Shown: positions 44,995 through 54,044, counted from the stretch's first letter. The stretch: DNA of 64,000 nt from Hymenobacter sp. 5317J-9 (GCF_022921075.1 NZ_CP095050.1:1488001-1552000), one strand, 5' to 3'. Translations and numbers: made by a program. The notes: a model not told the origin generated them from the sequence alone.

Positions 44995-47391
44995 ATGGCC
45001 GATTCCCAACCGACAAGCTCCTCCCTTTCATCGGGCCCGAAACCGAAAGCGCCGCGTCGCACCCGCTGGCCCGTGCGGCTGGCCAGCTGGGCCTGGGTGG
45101 GGTTCGGCTTGCTGGTCATTCTGTTTTTGGTGTACCCGTTTCTGGTGAGCACCAATTTCATGTTCCTCTTCGGCAAGTCGCCCAGCCTGTCCGATTTGGA
45201 GAACCCCAAAGTGGAGCAGGCGTCCGAGCTGTACACTTCCGATGGGGTCTTGATTGGCAAGTATTTCCGCGAAAACCGCTCGCCGGTGCGCCTGCGCGAG
45301 ATTTCGCCGGTGCTCATCAAGGCCCTTATTGCCACCGAAGACGTGCGCTTCTACGAGCATTCGGGCATTGACCTGCAGGCCGTGGTGGGCGGGGCGTTTT
45401 CGTCGTTGCGCGGCGAGAAGCGCGGCGGCTCCACCATCACCCAGCAGCTCGCCAAAAACCTCTACAAAATCCGCCGCCAGCAGAGCCGCGGCGCCCTGGG
45501 CTACATTCCGGTGGTGAGCACCATCGTGGCCAAAACCAAAGAATGGCTCACGGCCGTGGACCTTGAGCAGCGCTACACCAAGGAGGAGATTCTGCGGATG
45601 TACCTCAACACCGTGGAGTACGGCTCCAGCGCCTTCGGCATCAAGGTGGCGGCCAAAACCTTTTTCCACACCTCGCCCGACAGCCTCAAGCCCGAGGAAG
45701 CGGCCATGCTGGTGGGCGTGCTCAACAACCCCACGGCCTACAACCCGAAGTTTCACCCCGCCGCTGCCTTGCGCCGCCGCAACGTGGTGCTCGACCGCAT
45801 GGGCCAGGCCGGCGTGCTGCCCAAGGCCGAAATCGACCGCCTCAAGGCCACGCCCATCGTGCTCAACTACCACGTCGAGCCCCACATCGACGGGCCCGAT
45901 ACCTACTTCCGCAGCGCCATCAGCCAGTTTGTGGACGCCTGGTGCGACAGCACCGGCCACGATATGTACCGCGACGGGATGAAAATCTACCTCACCATCG
46001 ACTCGCGCATGCAGGCTCACGCCGAAGAAGCCCTGCACGAGCGCATGAAGGCCCTGCAGCGGCAGTTCGACAATTTCTGGCGCAACCGCGGCACCAATCC
46101 CTGGGTGGACGAGAAGGGCAACGAAATCCCCGATTTCATCCTCACCCAGATGAAGCGCACCGAGAGCTACAAGAGCCTCGCCGCACGCTACAAGAACCAG
46201 CCCGAGCGGCTGGATTCGGCCCTGAACGCCAAGCGGCCCATGAAAGTCTTCACCTGGAAGCACGACGACAACGACACCACCTTGGTGATGTCGCCGCTGG
46301 ATTCGCTGGCCTACTACAAGCACTTCCTGCAATCGGGCATGATGTGCATGGACCCCTTTACCGGCCAGATTAAGGCCTGGGTGGGCGGGTTGGATTTCCG
46401 CTTTTTCCAGTACGACCACGTGAAGCAGGGCAAGCGCCAGGCCGGCTCCACGTTCAAGCCCTTCGTCTACCTCACGGCCCTCGACAACGGCTACTCGCCC
46501 TGCGACCGCATTCGCGACCAGCGCGTCACCATCAAGTACGTCGAAAACGGCCAGCCCATGGAGTGGCAGCCCGACAACGTGACCCGCGAATACACCGGCA
46601 TCAACATGACGCTGCGCCACGCCATGGCCCGCTCCGTGAACTCGGTGACGGCGCAGCTGACCGAGAAAGTGGGCTGGGAAAACGTGGCCAAATACGCGCA
46701 CAAAGTCGGCATCACCTCGCCGCTGCTGCCGGTGCCCAGCATCGGCCTGGGCTCGGCCGGCGACGTGAGCGTGTACGAAATGGTGGACGCCTACAGCACC
46801 TTCCTCAACAACGGCTTCCGTTCTGAGCCGCGTCTTGTCACGCGCATCGAAGACCGCAACGGCAACGTCATTCAGCAGTTCGACCCGGTGCAAAAGCGCG
46901 CCATCCCGGCCGAAACCGCCTGGCTGATGACCTACATGCTGCGCGGCGGCATGGAAGAGCCGGGCGGCACCTCCCAAGCCCTCTGGGACTACGACCTCTG
47001 GCACAACGACAACCAGATTGGCGGCAAAACCGGTACCACCAGCAACTACTCCGACGGCTGGTACATGGGCATGACCAAGGACCTGATGACCGGCGTGTGG
47101 GTGGGCGGCGAAGACCGCAGCATCCACTTCGTGGGCTCGCAGCAGGGCGAGGGCGGCCGCACGGCCCTGCCCATCTTCGGTAAGTTCATGGAGAAGGTGT
47201 ACAAGGACAAAGAGCTAGGCTACACGCCCGGCCATTTCCCCAAGCCCACCATCAAAATCAACAAGAAGTACACCTGCGTGTCCGAATCGGAGCCGCGCCG
47301 CCGCGCCGTGGCCGTCGATACCATCGCCGCCGACAACCTGCTGGAGCAGATGAATAACGGCGGCGGCGTGCCGGACAGTTTGCGGCGTTAG
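44995..47391 (+). CDS. Class A penicillin-binding protein (transglycosylase/transpeptidase, PBP1A-like)
   Basis: A 798-residue bifunctional cell wall synthase. A short cytoplasmic N-terminus precedes one membrane helix (SWAWVGFGLLVILFLVYPFL). The GT51 domain has ATEDVRFYEHSGID with the catalytic Glu, KRGGSTITQQLAKNL and RMYLNTVEYG. The transpeptidase domain has QAGSTFKPF (SxxK), RSVNSV (SxN) and GGKTGTT (KTG). It polymerises and crosslinks peptidoglycan in the periplasm. The chosen start (MADSQPTSS) follows the -7 box; an in-frame ATG at 44854 overlaps the hairpin and is rejected. Its stop overlaps a convergent gene by 4 bases. Confidence 0.95.
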   Translation: MADSQPTSSSLSSGPKPKAPRRTRWPVRLASWAWVGFGLLVILFLVYPFLVSTNFMFLFGKSPSLSDLENPKVEQASELYTSDGVLIGKYFRENRSPVRLREISPVLIKALIATEDVRFYEHSGIDLQAVVGGAFSSLRGEKRGGSTITQQLAKNLYKIRRQQSRGALGYIPVVSTIVAKTKEWLTAVDLEQRYTKEEILRMYLNTVEYGSSAFGIKVAAKTFFHTSPDSLKPEEAAMLVGVLNNPTAYNPKFHPAAALRRRNVVLDRMGQAGVLPKAEIDRLKATPIVLNYHVEPHIDGPDTYFRSAISQFVDAWCDSTGHDMYRDGMKIYLTIDSRMQAHAEEALHERMKALQRQFDNFWRNRGTNPWVDEKGNEIPDFILTQMKRTESYKSLAARYKNQPERLDSALNAKRPMKVFTWKHDDNDTTLVMSPLDSLAYYKHFLQSGMMCMDPFTGQIKAWVGGLDFRFFQYDHVKQGKRQAGSTFKPFVYLTALDNGYSPCDRIRDQRVTIKYVENGQPMEWQPDNVTREYTGINMTLRHAMARSVNSVTAQLTEKVGWENVAKYAHKVGITSPLLPVPSIGLGSAGDVSVYEMVDAYSTFLNNGFRSEPRLVTRIEDRNGNVIQQFDPVQKRAIPAETAWLMTYMLRGGMEEPGGTSQALWDYDLWHNDNQIGGKTGTTSNYSDGWYMGMTKDLMTGVWVGGEDRSIHFVGSQQGEGGRTALPIFGKFMEKVYKDKELGYTPGHFPKPTIKINKKYTCVSESEPRRRAVAVDTIAADNLLEQMNNGGGVPDSLRR

Positions 47392-47843
47392 ACAAAAACA
47401 GACGCGGCCGCTGCTGTTAGCACTAGTTGCTGGTCTGCAAAGCCCAAGGCTCTTTTGAGTTTGCCGAATAAAGTAGCGGGCTCATCTGAGATGACATCCC
47501 ACATTTCTTGTTCGGCCACCGTTGGGGGCCAGATGATGTTCGTCTTCCAGCTAGTTGAGTAAGCCAACGACCCAATTAGCGGACTTTTCAGATAGAGGCT
47601 CAGTTCCTGTAGCATCTCCAGCATACCGGGCGTGTAATGGGAGATTTGCTTCCATTCTTTTGCCGCGGTCATAAAGACAATGAACCAGTCGTCAGCAATT
47701 GGTCCGTTCGCATTTGTATATTCGCCAATAAGCTTTATGGCCTGAACGGGTATTCGGACAACCTCCTGGTTACCCCGAGTGAGAACAACCTGCTCATCGT
47801 CTAAGAAGGCCCGCGCCGCCGTTTCTTCTGATGAAGCTGCCAT
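47388..47843 (-). CDS. Hypothetical protein
   Basis: A 151-residue soluble protein (FLDDEQVVLTRGNQEVVRIP, DDWFIVFMTAAKEWKQIS, AEQEMWDVISDEPATLFGKL). Its base composition is clearly lower in GC than the neighbours. Its stop overlaps the PBP stop by 4 bases. It has no recognised family; the pattern of a lone small soluble protein in a low-GC patch can reflect transfer. Confidence 0.5.
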   Translation of the reverse strand: MAASSEETAARAFLDDEQVVLTRGNQEVVRIPVQAIKLIGEYTNANGPIADDWFIVFMTAAKEWKQISHYTPGMLEMLQELSLYLKSPLIGSLAYSTSWKTNIIWPPTVAEQEMWDVISDEPATLFGKLKRALGFADQQLVLTAAAASVFV

Positions 47844-47956
47844 AGGTTATCCGTAAAGGTCATTTCGGTAAATACTTTCTGCTTAGCTGTTGGCTAACTA
47901 AGTCGCTTACGGAGCCCTCTAAAAGCTTGCTGAACTACCTCCGACAGCATCCGGCG

Positions 47957-48682
47957 CTAACGAATCCCGAGTTGCTGCCGGAAGTCATTGTGCAAGCCCC
48001 ACAGTTCTGTAATGGGCACAGCTTTGCGGCTTACTTTGTTTACGTCCTTGCCCTCTTTGGTGAATAGAAACGGGATGCAACTGATGCCTTGGTTGCCGTT
48101 CAGCTGCGCAATTTCTGTTTGCCAGCCCTTCCAGCGCATGCCGTCATAAAACTTTTCCAAATCGCCGGAGAAGCAGAAAACCAGAAAATCGGAGTACCCT
48201 CTGTTCAGTGGTTCCCATTCCAGGTTGTCAGGCGAGAGGTAATAAATTTTGCCAAGCGTCGCCTGACCAAAAGCGCCGCCGTTGAGCGCGAAAAAACCTC
48301 CCAACGCATCATCGGCAATCAGCAGAAGTCCTTGCTGCTTGCCTTTGTTCCAACCCATCAAGTCACGGTTGAGGCCCGGTGAACCAGAACCTAGGATGCG
48401 GAGCCAGCCATTGTCTACGAGGATGCCACCCGTTCCATAAACCACTGCGCCCATTGGCGAACGGGTCGTTATCTGTGCTGCTAATAGGGCGCTGTCGGCG
48501 CGGGCCGCAGTCTTGGGCAGTACCTGCACCTTGTTATTCGCGGCTGCAATCCAGCCCTGCACCAACGGCCAGCCCGGGTCTTGGGTATTGATAAGTTCGG
48601 TTAGTGAGCGTGTTTGCATCGATTGAGCGCACGAGCAAGCTGCTTTAAATAGGAAAAGGGCAAGTAGTAGGGCGACGCGCAT
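47957..48682 (-). CDS. DUF2625 family protein
   Basis: A 241-residue protein. The first 20 or so residues are a signal peptide (LLLALFLFKAACSCAQ). The rest matches my recollection of DUF2625 closely: WPLVQGWIAAANNKVQVLP, TTRSPMGAVVYGTGGILVDN, WLRILGSGSPGLNRDL, ADDALGGFFALNGGAFGQ and GYSDFLVFCFSGDLEKFYDG. Function is unknown in the family. The gene is less GC-rich than its surroundings. Confidence 0.8.
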   Translation of the reverse strand: MRVALLLALFLFKAACSCAQSMQTRSLTELINTQDPGWPLVQGWIAAANNKVQVLPKTAARADSALLAAQITTRSPMGAVVYGTGGILVDNGWLRILGSGSPGLNRDLMGWNKGKQQGLLLIADDALGGFFALNGGAFGQATLGKIYYLSPDNLEWEPLNRGYSDFLVFCFSGDLEKFYDGMRWKGWQTEIAQLNGNQGISCIPFLFTKEGKDVNKVSRKAVPITELWGLHNDFRQQLGIR

Positions 48683-48816
48683 AAGCGAAACTACGCACCG
48701 ATTCCCAAGCCTCCTCAGCTACTCAACGCTTCAATGGCCGCATACACCGTCCGCACGGTCATGCGGTCCAACTCCTTGGCCGGCTCGCTGAGCTGGGCGT
48801 TGGTCTGGATTGCAGG

Positions 48817-49049
48817 GCCATCGGATGCGTGTTCAGGGCCATTGAATGACTTGCCGAGCCATCGGAACCGTCTCCGGAAGCGTTGGACGCCTTTCCGACC
48901 CCGTTGACTGGCTTGCGGATGCGTTGGAAGGCATTCCAGAGCCGTTGAATGACTTGCGGAGCCGTTGGCAGCATTTCCGGAAGCGTTGGACGCGGTTCCG
49001 GATGCGTTGAATGACTTGCGGAAGCGTTGAATGAATCGCCGGAACCGTT
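48817..49049. repeat. Degenerate tandem array of about ten 20-21-bp units
   Basis: Read on the minus strand, units look like TCCGCAAGTCATTCAACGCA, with variants such as TCCGGAACCGCGTCCAACGCT. They follow one another for about 230 bases with unit length alternating between 20 and 21, so no single reading frame is kept. It lies in the 387-base gap downstream of the TIGR01777 gene and upstream of DUF2625. No CRISPR spacers are present. A minus-strand open frame crosses it by chance. Confidence 0.75.
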
Positions 49050-49069
49050 CGCTGTTTTACGAAAGGCGT

Positions 49070-50011
49070 TTACTCCCCCCCATACAGCGCCTCCAGTGCC
49101 CCGCGCAGCTCCGGATACTCGAACCGGAAGCCCTGCGCCAGTACTTTGGCCGCGCTCACCCGCTGCGAGGCCAGCACGATGTCGCTCATCTCGCCCATGG
49201 CCAGCTTCAGCCCGAAGGCCGGCACCTTGGGCAAAATCAAAGGCCGGTGCAGCACCTCGGCCAGTTCCTTGGTAAACTCCTGATTGGTGACCGGGTTTGG
49301 CGCCACCGCATTGTATGTGCCCTGCCAGGAAGAATCTTCCAGCATGGCGATGAACAGGCGGCAGATATCGTCCAAGTGAATCCAGGACATGTATTGCTTG
49401 CCGCTGCCCAGCGCCGCCCCGGCGCCCAGTTTCACGGGCCGGGCAATCTGGGGCAGGGCCCCACCTTCCGTGCTCAGCACAATGCCAATGCGCGGCACCA
49501 CCGTGCGAATGCCCAGCTGCGCGATGGGCGCGGCCGCCAGCTCCCACTGGTGGGCCACGTCGGCCAGGAAATCGTGCGTGGGCAGGCCGGGTGGCGTTTC
49601 CTCGGTGAGGAGTTGGTCGCCCGTGTCGCCATACACCCCAATGGCCGAGGCGGAAATGAACGCCTGCACGTGGTGGCGCGGGTTGGCCAGCTCGCGGTGC
49701 AGCAGCGCCAGCCCGCCCAGCCGGCTGCTCATGATGTCGCGCTTGCGCTCGTCGGTCCACTTGCCGTCGCTCACGCTGGCCCCGGCCAGGTTCACAATGT
49801 AATCGGCGTAGAGCACGGCCGCATCATCAATGGTGCCCGCCCGCGGGTCCCAGCGAAAGCTGCGGTAATGGCTGCTCTTGGCGGGCTCGCGGCTCAGCAG
49901 GGCCACCTCGTAGCCGCTGTCAATCAGCAGTTCAGCCAGGCGCGTGCCAATGAGGCCGGTGCCGCCGGTGATGAGAACTTTGCGCGGAGAAGTTTCGGTC
50001 ATAGTGGTCAT
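49070..50011 (-). CDS. TIGR01777 family NAD-dependent epimerase/dehydratase
   Basis: A 313-residue short-chain dehydrogenase-like protein. The N-terminal VLITGGTGLIGTRLAELL is the NAD(P) Rossmann motif. NLAGASVSDGKW and SASAIGVYGD are signature segments, and the C-terminal DUF1731 domain has LKLAMGEMSDIVLASQRV. The exact substrate is unknown (YfcH/SULA-type). The -7 box at 50018-50025 lies only 6 bases before ATG 50011, so a second in-frame ATG at 50002 is a possible start. Confidence 0.88.
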   Translation of the reverse strand: MTTMTETSPRKVLITGGTGLIGTRLAELLIDSGYEVALLSREPAKSSHYRSFRWDPRAGTIDDAAVLYADYIVNLAGASVSDGKWTDERKRDIMSSRLGGLALLHRELANPRHHVQAFISASAIGVYGDTGDQLLTEETPPGLPTHDFLADVAHQWELAAAPIAQLGIRTVVPRIGIVLSTEGGALPQIARPVKLGAGAALGSGKQYMSWIHLDDICRLFIAMLEDSSWQGTYNAVAPNPVTNQEFTKELAEVLHRPLILPKVPAFGLKLAMGEMSDIVLASQRVSAAKVLAQGFRFEYPELRGALEALYGGE

Positions 50012-50017
50012 TTCCAA

Positions 50018-50025
50018 CAAAAGTA
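50018..50025 (-). promoter_or_regulatory. -7 box immediately upstream of the TIGR01777 gene
   Basis: TACTTTTG on the minus strand matches TAnnTTTG exactly and ends 6 bases from the ATG at 50011. It predicts a leaderless or nearly leaderless mRNA. Confidence 0.5.
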
Positions 50026-50095
50026 AACCGCCATTTCCCACCGCTGCGTGCCGCCGCGTCAGCGGGTTGGCAACCAGCTATGAGGCCGGCCCGGC

Positions 50096-50755
50096 TTATT
50101 TCCCGATTTGCCGCAGAAACTCCCGCCGCAGCGCTTCGTCGGTCGCAAACTGGCCGCTGTATTCGCTGGTCAGCGTCGAGCTGCTGGTGTCGTTCACGCC
50201 GCGGCTCATCACGCAGAGGTGGTCGGCTTCGATGAGCACGGCCACGTCGTCGGTGCCCAGGCTTTGCTTGAGCTCCTCCGAAATCTGGCGGGTGAGGCGC
50301 TCCTGTACCTGCGGGCGGCGCGCGTAGTACTGCACCACGCGGTTGAGCTTGCTCAGGCCCACCACGTGCTGGCCGGGCAGGTAGGCCACGTGGGCCTTGC
50401 CGATGATGGGCACGAAGTGGTGCTCACAGCACGAAAACAGCGTGATGTCGCGCTCCACCAGCAGCTGGTGGTAGTCGTAGCGGTTCTCGAACATGCGCAC
50501 TTCCGGCCGGTTCGCCGGGTCGAGGCCCTTGAACCACTCCTTCACAAACATCTTGGCCACGCGGCGCGGGGTGCCGGCCAAGCTGTCGTCGGTCAGGTCG
50601 AGGCCCAGCTCGCGCATAATGGCTTCAAAGTGGCCGCTGATGGCCGTAATTTTCTCTTCGTCGCTGCGCGCGAAGGCGTCGTCGCGGAGCGGAGTGCGCA
50701 GGCCCATAGGCAGGTGCGAATCGGTTGCCGGGGCCGGCCCGGAAGGGTTATCCAT
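50096..50755 (-). CDS. folE: GTP cyclohydrolase I
   Basis: A 219-residue enzyme that converts GTP to dihydroneopterin triphosphate. Zinc ligands are seen in RDITLFSCCEHHFVP (Cys and His) and DHLCVMSRG (Cys). GLSKLNRVVQYYARRPQVQE is the conserved helix region. The first 30 residues form a non-conserved extension. It overlaps the upstream PTPS/QueD gene by 8 bases, so the two share a transcript for pterin, tetrahydrobiopterin or deazapurine synthesis. Confidence 0.95.
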   Translation of the reverse strand: MDNPSGPAPATDSHLPMGLRTPLRDDAFARSDEEKITAISGHFEAIMRELGLDLTDDSLAGTPRRVAKMFVKEWFKGLDPANRPEVRMFENRYDYHQLLVERDITLFSCCEHHFVPIIGKAHVAYLPGQHVVGLSKLNRVVQYYARRPQVQERLTRQISEELKQSLGTDDVAVLIEADHLCVMSRGVNDTSSSTLTSEYSGQFATDEALRREFLRQIGK

Positions 50756-51155
50756 GGTATTCTACAAAGTTACGGTCCGTCTCGTAGAGCGTGACCGACA
50801 AAGACAGGCCAGCATCCAGGTGCGGACGCAGGCGCTGCCAAATAACGACGGCAATGTTTTCGGCCGTGGGGTTGAGGGTGCGGAATTCTTCCGTGTCCAG
50901 GTTGAGGTTGCGGTGGTCGTAGCGGTCCAGCACCTCGTGCTTGATGAGGTCGCTCAGCCGCTTCAGGTCATACACATAGCCCGTTTCGTGGTCGATGGCA
51001 CCCGTCAGGCGCACGGTCAGGTTGTAATTGTGTCCGTGATAGTTAGGGTTGTTGCACTTGCCGAAAACCCGTTGGTTGTGGTCGTCGCTCCAGGCGGGAT
51101 TGTACAGGCGATGCGCGGCATTAAAATGCTCGGTGCGGCAAACGGTGACTTGCAT
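50748..51155 (-). CDS. 6-pyruvoyl tetrahydropterin synthase / QueD family protein
   Basis: A 135-residue protein. The zinc His residues are in EHFNAAHRL and NYHGHNYNL, the catalytic Cys is in GKCNNPNYHGH, and the family tail is SLSVTLYETDRNFVEYHG. It turns dihydroneopterin triphosphate into a pyruvoyl-tetrahydropterin or, as QueD, into carboxytetrahydropterin for queuosine. The coupled folE supplies its substrate. Which product is made cannot be told from sequence alone. Confidence 0.9.
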   Translation of the reverse strand: MQVTVCRTEHFNAAHRLYNPAWSDDHNQRVFGKCNNPNYHGHNYNLTVRLTGAIDHETGYVYDLKRLSDLIKHEVLDRYDHRNLNLDTEEFRTLNPTAENIAVVIWQRLRPHLDAGLSLSVTLYETDRNFVEYHG

Positions 51156-51422
51156 AGGGGCTTACAACCCGCGCACGGCGGCGTTTGTTATGTTCCGGTA
51201 TCCGAGGCCGGCATTCACAAAATCAGTCTATCCTAATTTAGTAGACTTAAAACATTATGAATTGAACAAAAATAATAAAAACTGCATTATTCCTAAAAAA
51301 ATTCTTGCGAAGAGAATTTGCATGAAAGAAAGGACTTAAATTTGAAAAGCCGGAAAACGATACCGGGGACACCAGCTTTTCCTTCGACCTCTTTTTTAGT
51401 TCTCATTAAGTTTATTGTTACC

Positions 51423-52130
51423 ATGAAACGAAGCCTACTAATCCTACTTGTTGTATGCTTGGCAACGCTGGGTGGCTATGCTCAGAAATCCCCTGTGGAT
51501 GAAGCCGATATGTCCATTGGCAACGTTCCGCGCACCGGCCAGCGCGTGAGCGTGCAGCTCGATAACAAGCGCGTGGAAGCCGCCTGGCTGAAGCAGCTGA
51601 ACGACAAGTTTGGCAGCAAGGTGAAGAACAACAAAGGCGTTGTGACCATGGACGGCGTCATCATCGAAGAAATTGCACCCACGCCCATTCGCGTGATTTC
51701 CAAGGTGGACGCTACACCCACCGGCACCACCGTGTGGTGGAGCATCGACCTGGGCAACGCCTACTTGGCAAAAGACAAAACCCCCGTGCAATGGAAGTCG
51801 GCCGAGAAGTACCTGAAAGACTTCGCCCGCATGATGTACCGCGAAGACTTGGTGTCGCAGATTGCCGAAGCCGAGCGCGCCCTGGTGGCCTCGCAGAACA
51901 ACCACATGGCCGTGATTGAAAAGGCCAACACCATCAAGAAGGACATCGAGAAGAACAAGGCCCGCAAGATTGAAATCCAGCAGATGCTGGCCGCCAACGC
52001 CGCCGAACTCCAGCAGTTCAACAACCTCATCGACCTCAACCTGAAAGAGCAGGAAGCGGCCCGTGGCGACATTGTGAGCATGCGCGTGGCCCTCGAAGCC
52101 GTGAAGGACCGCATGAACAAGATTGAATAG
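51423..52130 (+). CDS. Secreted protein with C-terminal coiled coil
   Basis: A 235-residue protein with a signal peptide (1-20, ending GGYAQ). A beta-rich N-terminal domain of about 110 residues (GQRVSVQLDNKRVEAAWLKQ, VIIEEIAPTPIRVI, GTTVWWSIDLGNAYL) precedes a long heptad-rich coiled coil (about 130-235). The upstream AT-rich stretch 51200-51330 probably holds its promoter. An in-frame ATG at 51318 lies in that stretch and is rejected. I recognise no family. A strong terminator follows. Confidence 0.65.
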   Translation: MKRSLLILLVVCLATLGGYAQKSPVDEADMSIGNVPRTGQRVSVQLDNKRVEAAWLKQLNDKFGSKVKNNKGVVTMDGVIIEEIAPTPIRVISKVDATPTGTTVWWSIDLGNAYLAKDKTPVQWKSAEKYLKDFARMMYREDLVSQIAEAERALVASQNNHMAVIEKANTIKKDIEKNKARKIEIQQMLAANAAELQQFNNLIDLNLKEQEAARGDIVSMRVALEAVKDRMNKIE

Positions 52131-52153
52131 TTGGCCAAAACCAACGGCTTAGT

Positions 52154-52186
52154 AAAAGCCCCGCCAGCGCTGGCGGGGCTTTTTTG
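52154..52186 (+). terminator. Rho-independent terminator
   Basis: AAAAGCCCCGCCAGC and GCTGGCGGGGCTTTT form a perfect palindrome followed by a T-run, 24 bases after the 51423-52130 gene. Confidence 0.9.
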
Positions 52187-52285
52187 TTTTCGGTGTGCGG
52201 CCAACCCCGCGGGGCTTTGCAACGTTGGCAAGGAAGGCGGCCCGCTCCGGGCCGCATTTGCTTACTGATACATTACACCCCACCC

Positions 52286-52693
52286 ATGGAAAAGAAAGAT
52301 TCGCAGCACCAAGTGCACCTCGACAGCGCCATTCACCTCCTCACCGGCGACCTTGCTTCCACCGCCGAGCGCGCCGGCCTCGACAACCAACTGCAACGCT
52401 GGATTGAGGACCTGAAGGACGCCAACAACCCCGCCCTGCACCAGCTAGTGGTCGACCTGCAGGCTTTGAAAGCGCACTTTGGCAGCGGCACGCTCGACGT
52501 GAACGTCATTGCCCCACTGCTGGCTCGCCTGGGCACCGAAACCACCCAAGCCGCCAATTTTGCCGAAAACGTGAACACCGCCACGCGCATCACCAAGCTG
52601 GGCGAAGTCCTCAGCGGCGTGGCCCAGCAGCTGCAAGGCGGCACGGTGGAGGTCGACGGCAACCTGCCGCAGGATTTCTCCTCGCATAGCTAA
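52286..52693 (+). CDS. Small soluble protein, unknown function
   Basis: A 135-residue helical protein (MEKKDSQHQVHLDSAIHLL, WIEDLKDANNPALHQLVVDL, LARLGTETTQAANFAENV). It lacks a signal peptide. The frame extends back to 52184 through the terminator, so ATG 52286 is used. I recognise no family. Confidence 0.6.
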   Translation: MEKKDSQHQVHLDSAIHLLTGDLASTAERAGLDNQLQRWIEDLKDANNPALHQLVVDLQALKAHFGSGTLDVNVIAPLLARLGTETTQAANFAENVNTATRITKLGEVLSGVAQQLQGGTVEVDGNLPQDFSSHS

Positions 52694-52734
52694 GGAAATG
52701 CTCTGGCTATCGCAAGTGCGACTACCCAGAACTT

Positions 52735-52770
52735 AAAAAAGCCGGCCCCACGCGTGGGGCCGGCTTTTTT
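52735..52770. terminator. Bidirectional terminator between the 52286-52693 gene and rplS
   Basis: AAAAAAGCCGGCCCCACG and CGTGGGGCCGGCTTTTTT form a perfect palindrome with A- and T-runs. It serves the convergent genes on both sides. Confidence 0.92.
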
Positions 52771-52801
52771 ATTACAGGCAGCTGAAAAGCTGCGGCTTTG
52801 C

Positions 52802-53182
52802 TTAGGCGGTAGCCTTGCTGGCCACGTTCAAGCGACGCTCTTTGATACGAGCTTGCTTGCCCGAGAGGCCGCGCAGGTAGAACAGACGGGCGCGACGCAC
52901 TTTACCGCGACGCACTACTTCGATTTTCTCGATGTTGGGCGACAGGAGGGGGAAGATACGCTCGGTGCCGATTTGGTTCGAAATCTTGCGCACGGTGAAG
53001 GTTTCGCCGTTCGAGCTGGGGTTGCGGCGCTGCAGCACCACGCCCTGGAACTGCTGGATGCGCTCCTTGTTGCCCTCGCGGATTTTTACGTGCACGTTCA
53101 CGGTGTCGCCGGCGGCGAAGTCCGGAAAGCTGGCGCGGCGCTCTTGCGATTCGGCCTGGATAAAGTCAAGTAGTACGCTCAT
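52802..53182 (-). CDS. rplS: 50S ribosomal protein L19
   Basis: A 126-residue ribosomal protein beginning [20 protein letters not shown], with [33 protein letters not shown] and [15 protein letters not shown]. It lies at the 30S-50S interface. The frame runs back to 53275 but ATG 53182 gives the normal length. A consensus promoter lies 62 bases upstream, so it can be transcribed apart from trmD. The order rpsP-rimM-trmD-rplS is the usual one. Confidence 0.97.
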   Translation of the reverse strand: MSVLLDFIQAESQERRASFPDFAAGDTVNVHVKIREGNKERIQQFQGVVLQRRNPSSNGETFTVRKISNQIGTERIFPLLSPNIEKIEVVRRGKVRRARLFYLRGLSGKQARIKERRLNVASKATA

Positions 53183-53244
53183 GGCTGAGAAATTGCGAAA
53201 GACGGCGCCGCCGTCGGGAATTAGTATTTTATCGAAACGGAGCG

Positions 53245-53252
53245 CAAAGATA
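53245..53252 (-). promoter_or_regulatory. -7 box with matching -33 TTG for rplS
   Basis: TATCTTTG on the minus strand matches the consensus exactly. A TTG lies 20 bases upstream, which is the expected -33 spacing. Confidence 0.65.
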
Positions 53253-53350
53253 GGGCTTTCCGCTGAGGATAGCAAGTCATTTGTAGAACATGCGTTAGCT
53301 TGTTCACTGATTTGCTGTTGATTCAGGAGACGAAGCGTCTGAATCTGGTT

Positions 53351-54025
53351 TTAGCCCAATAAATCGGGCCGCCGCTGCTGGGTGCGGGCCAGTGCCTGCT
53401 CGTGCCGCCACTCCTCAATTTTGGGCGTATTGCCCGATAACAGGATTTCCGGCACCACCTGGCCGCGCCACTCGGCCGGCCGGGTGTACACCGGCGGCGC
53501 CAGCAAATCATCCTGGAACGAATCGGACAAGGCCGACTCCTCGTTGCCGAGCACGCCGGGCAGCAGCCGCACCACGGCATCGACCAAGATGGCCGCGCCA
53601 AGCTCGCCGCCGCTGAGCACGTAGTCGCCCACGCTTATTTCGTGGGTGATGTAGGTCTGGCGGATGCGCTCGTCAATGCCCTTGTAGTGGCCACAGAGCA
53701 TGATGACGTTCTGCAGCAGCGACAGGCGGTTGGCCAGCGGCTGGCGCAGCGTCTCGCCGTCGGGCGTGAGGTAGATGATGGCGTCGTAGGGCCGTTGGGC
53801 CTGCAGCTCGTCTATCCAGGCGGCAATGGGCTCCACGCGCAGCACCATGCCCGCGCCGCCGCCAAACACGGCGTCGTCAATCTGGCCGTGCTTGTTGATG
53901 GCCTTGTCGCGCAACTGGTGCAGGTGGATTTCCACGAGGCCTTTGTCCTTTGCTCGCTTCACGATGGAATGAGCGAAGGGGCTGACCAGGAGTTCCGGCA
54001 GGCAGGTGAGGATGTCGATGCGCAT
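53351..54025 (-). CDS. trmD: tRNA (guanine-N1)-methyltransferase
   Basis: A 224-residue SPOUT enzyme that makes m1G37 in tRNA. The N-terminus is [42 protein letters not shown] and [13 protein letters not shown] are the SAM-binding trefoil-knot motifs. It is third in the ribosomal block. A long hairpin separates it from rimM. Confidence 0.97.
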   Translation of the reverse strand: MRIDILTCLPELLVSPFAHSIVKRAKDKGLVEIHLHQLRDKAINKHGQIDDAVFGGGAGMVLRVEPIAAWIDELQAQRPYDAIIYLTPDGETLRQPLANRLSLLQNVIMLCGHYKGIDERIRQTYITHEISVGDYVLSGGELGAAILVDAVVRLLPGVLGNEESALSDSFQDDLLAPPVYTRPAEWRGQVVPEILLSGNTPKIEEWRHEQALARTQQRRPDLLG

Positions 54026-54044
54026 ATATCAGGGAGTAGCGTGG

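Noticed and set aside
45028..47127. 699-codon minus-strand open frame opposite the class A PBP
   Set aside because: Shadow frame; the PBP has complete GT51 and transpeptidase motifs.
48817..49049. CRISPR array
   Set aside because: Units are degenerate and contiguous with no spacers, and no cas genes are present.
48759..49760. 333-codon minus-strand open frame through the tandem array and the TIGR01777 gene
   Set aside because: Out of frame with the real gene for most of its length; the array part alternates 20/21-bp units and is not a protein repeat.
51225..51330. AT-rich stretch as a possible replication origin or phage attachment site
   Set aside because: No DnaA-box cluster, integrase gene or direct repeats; it is more simply the promoter region of the 51423 gene.
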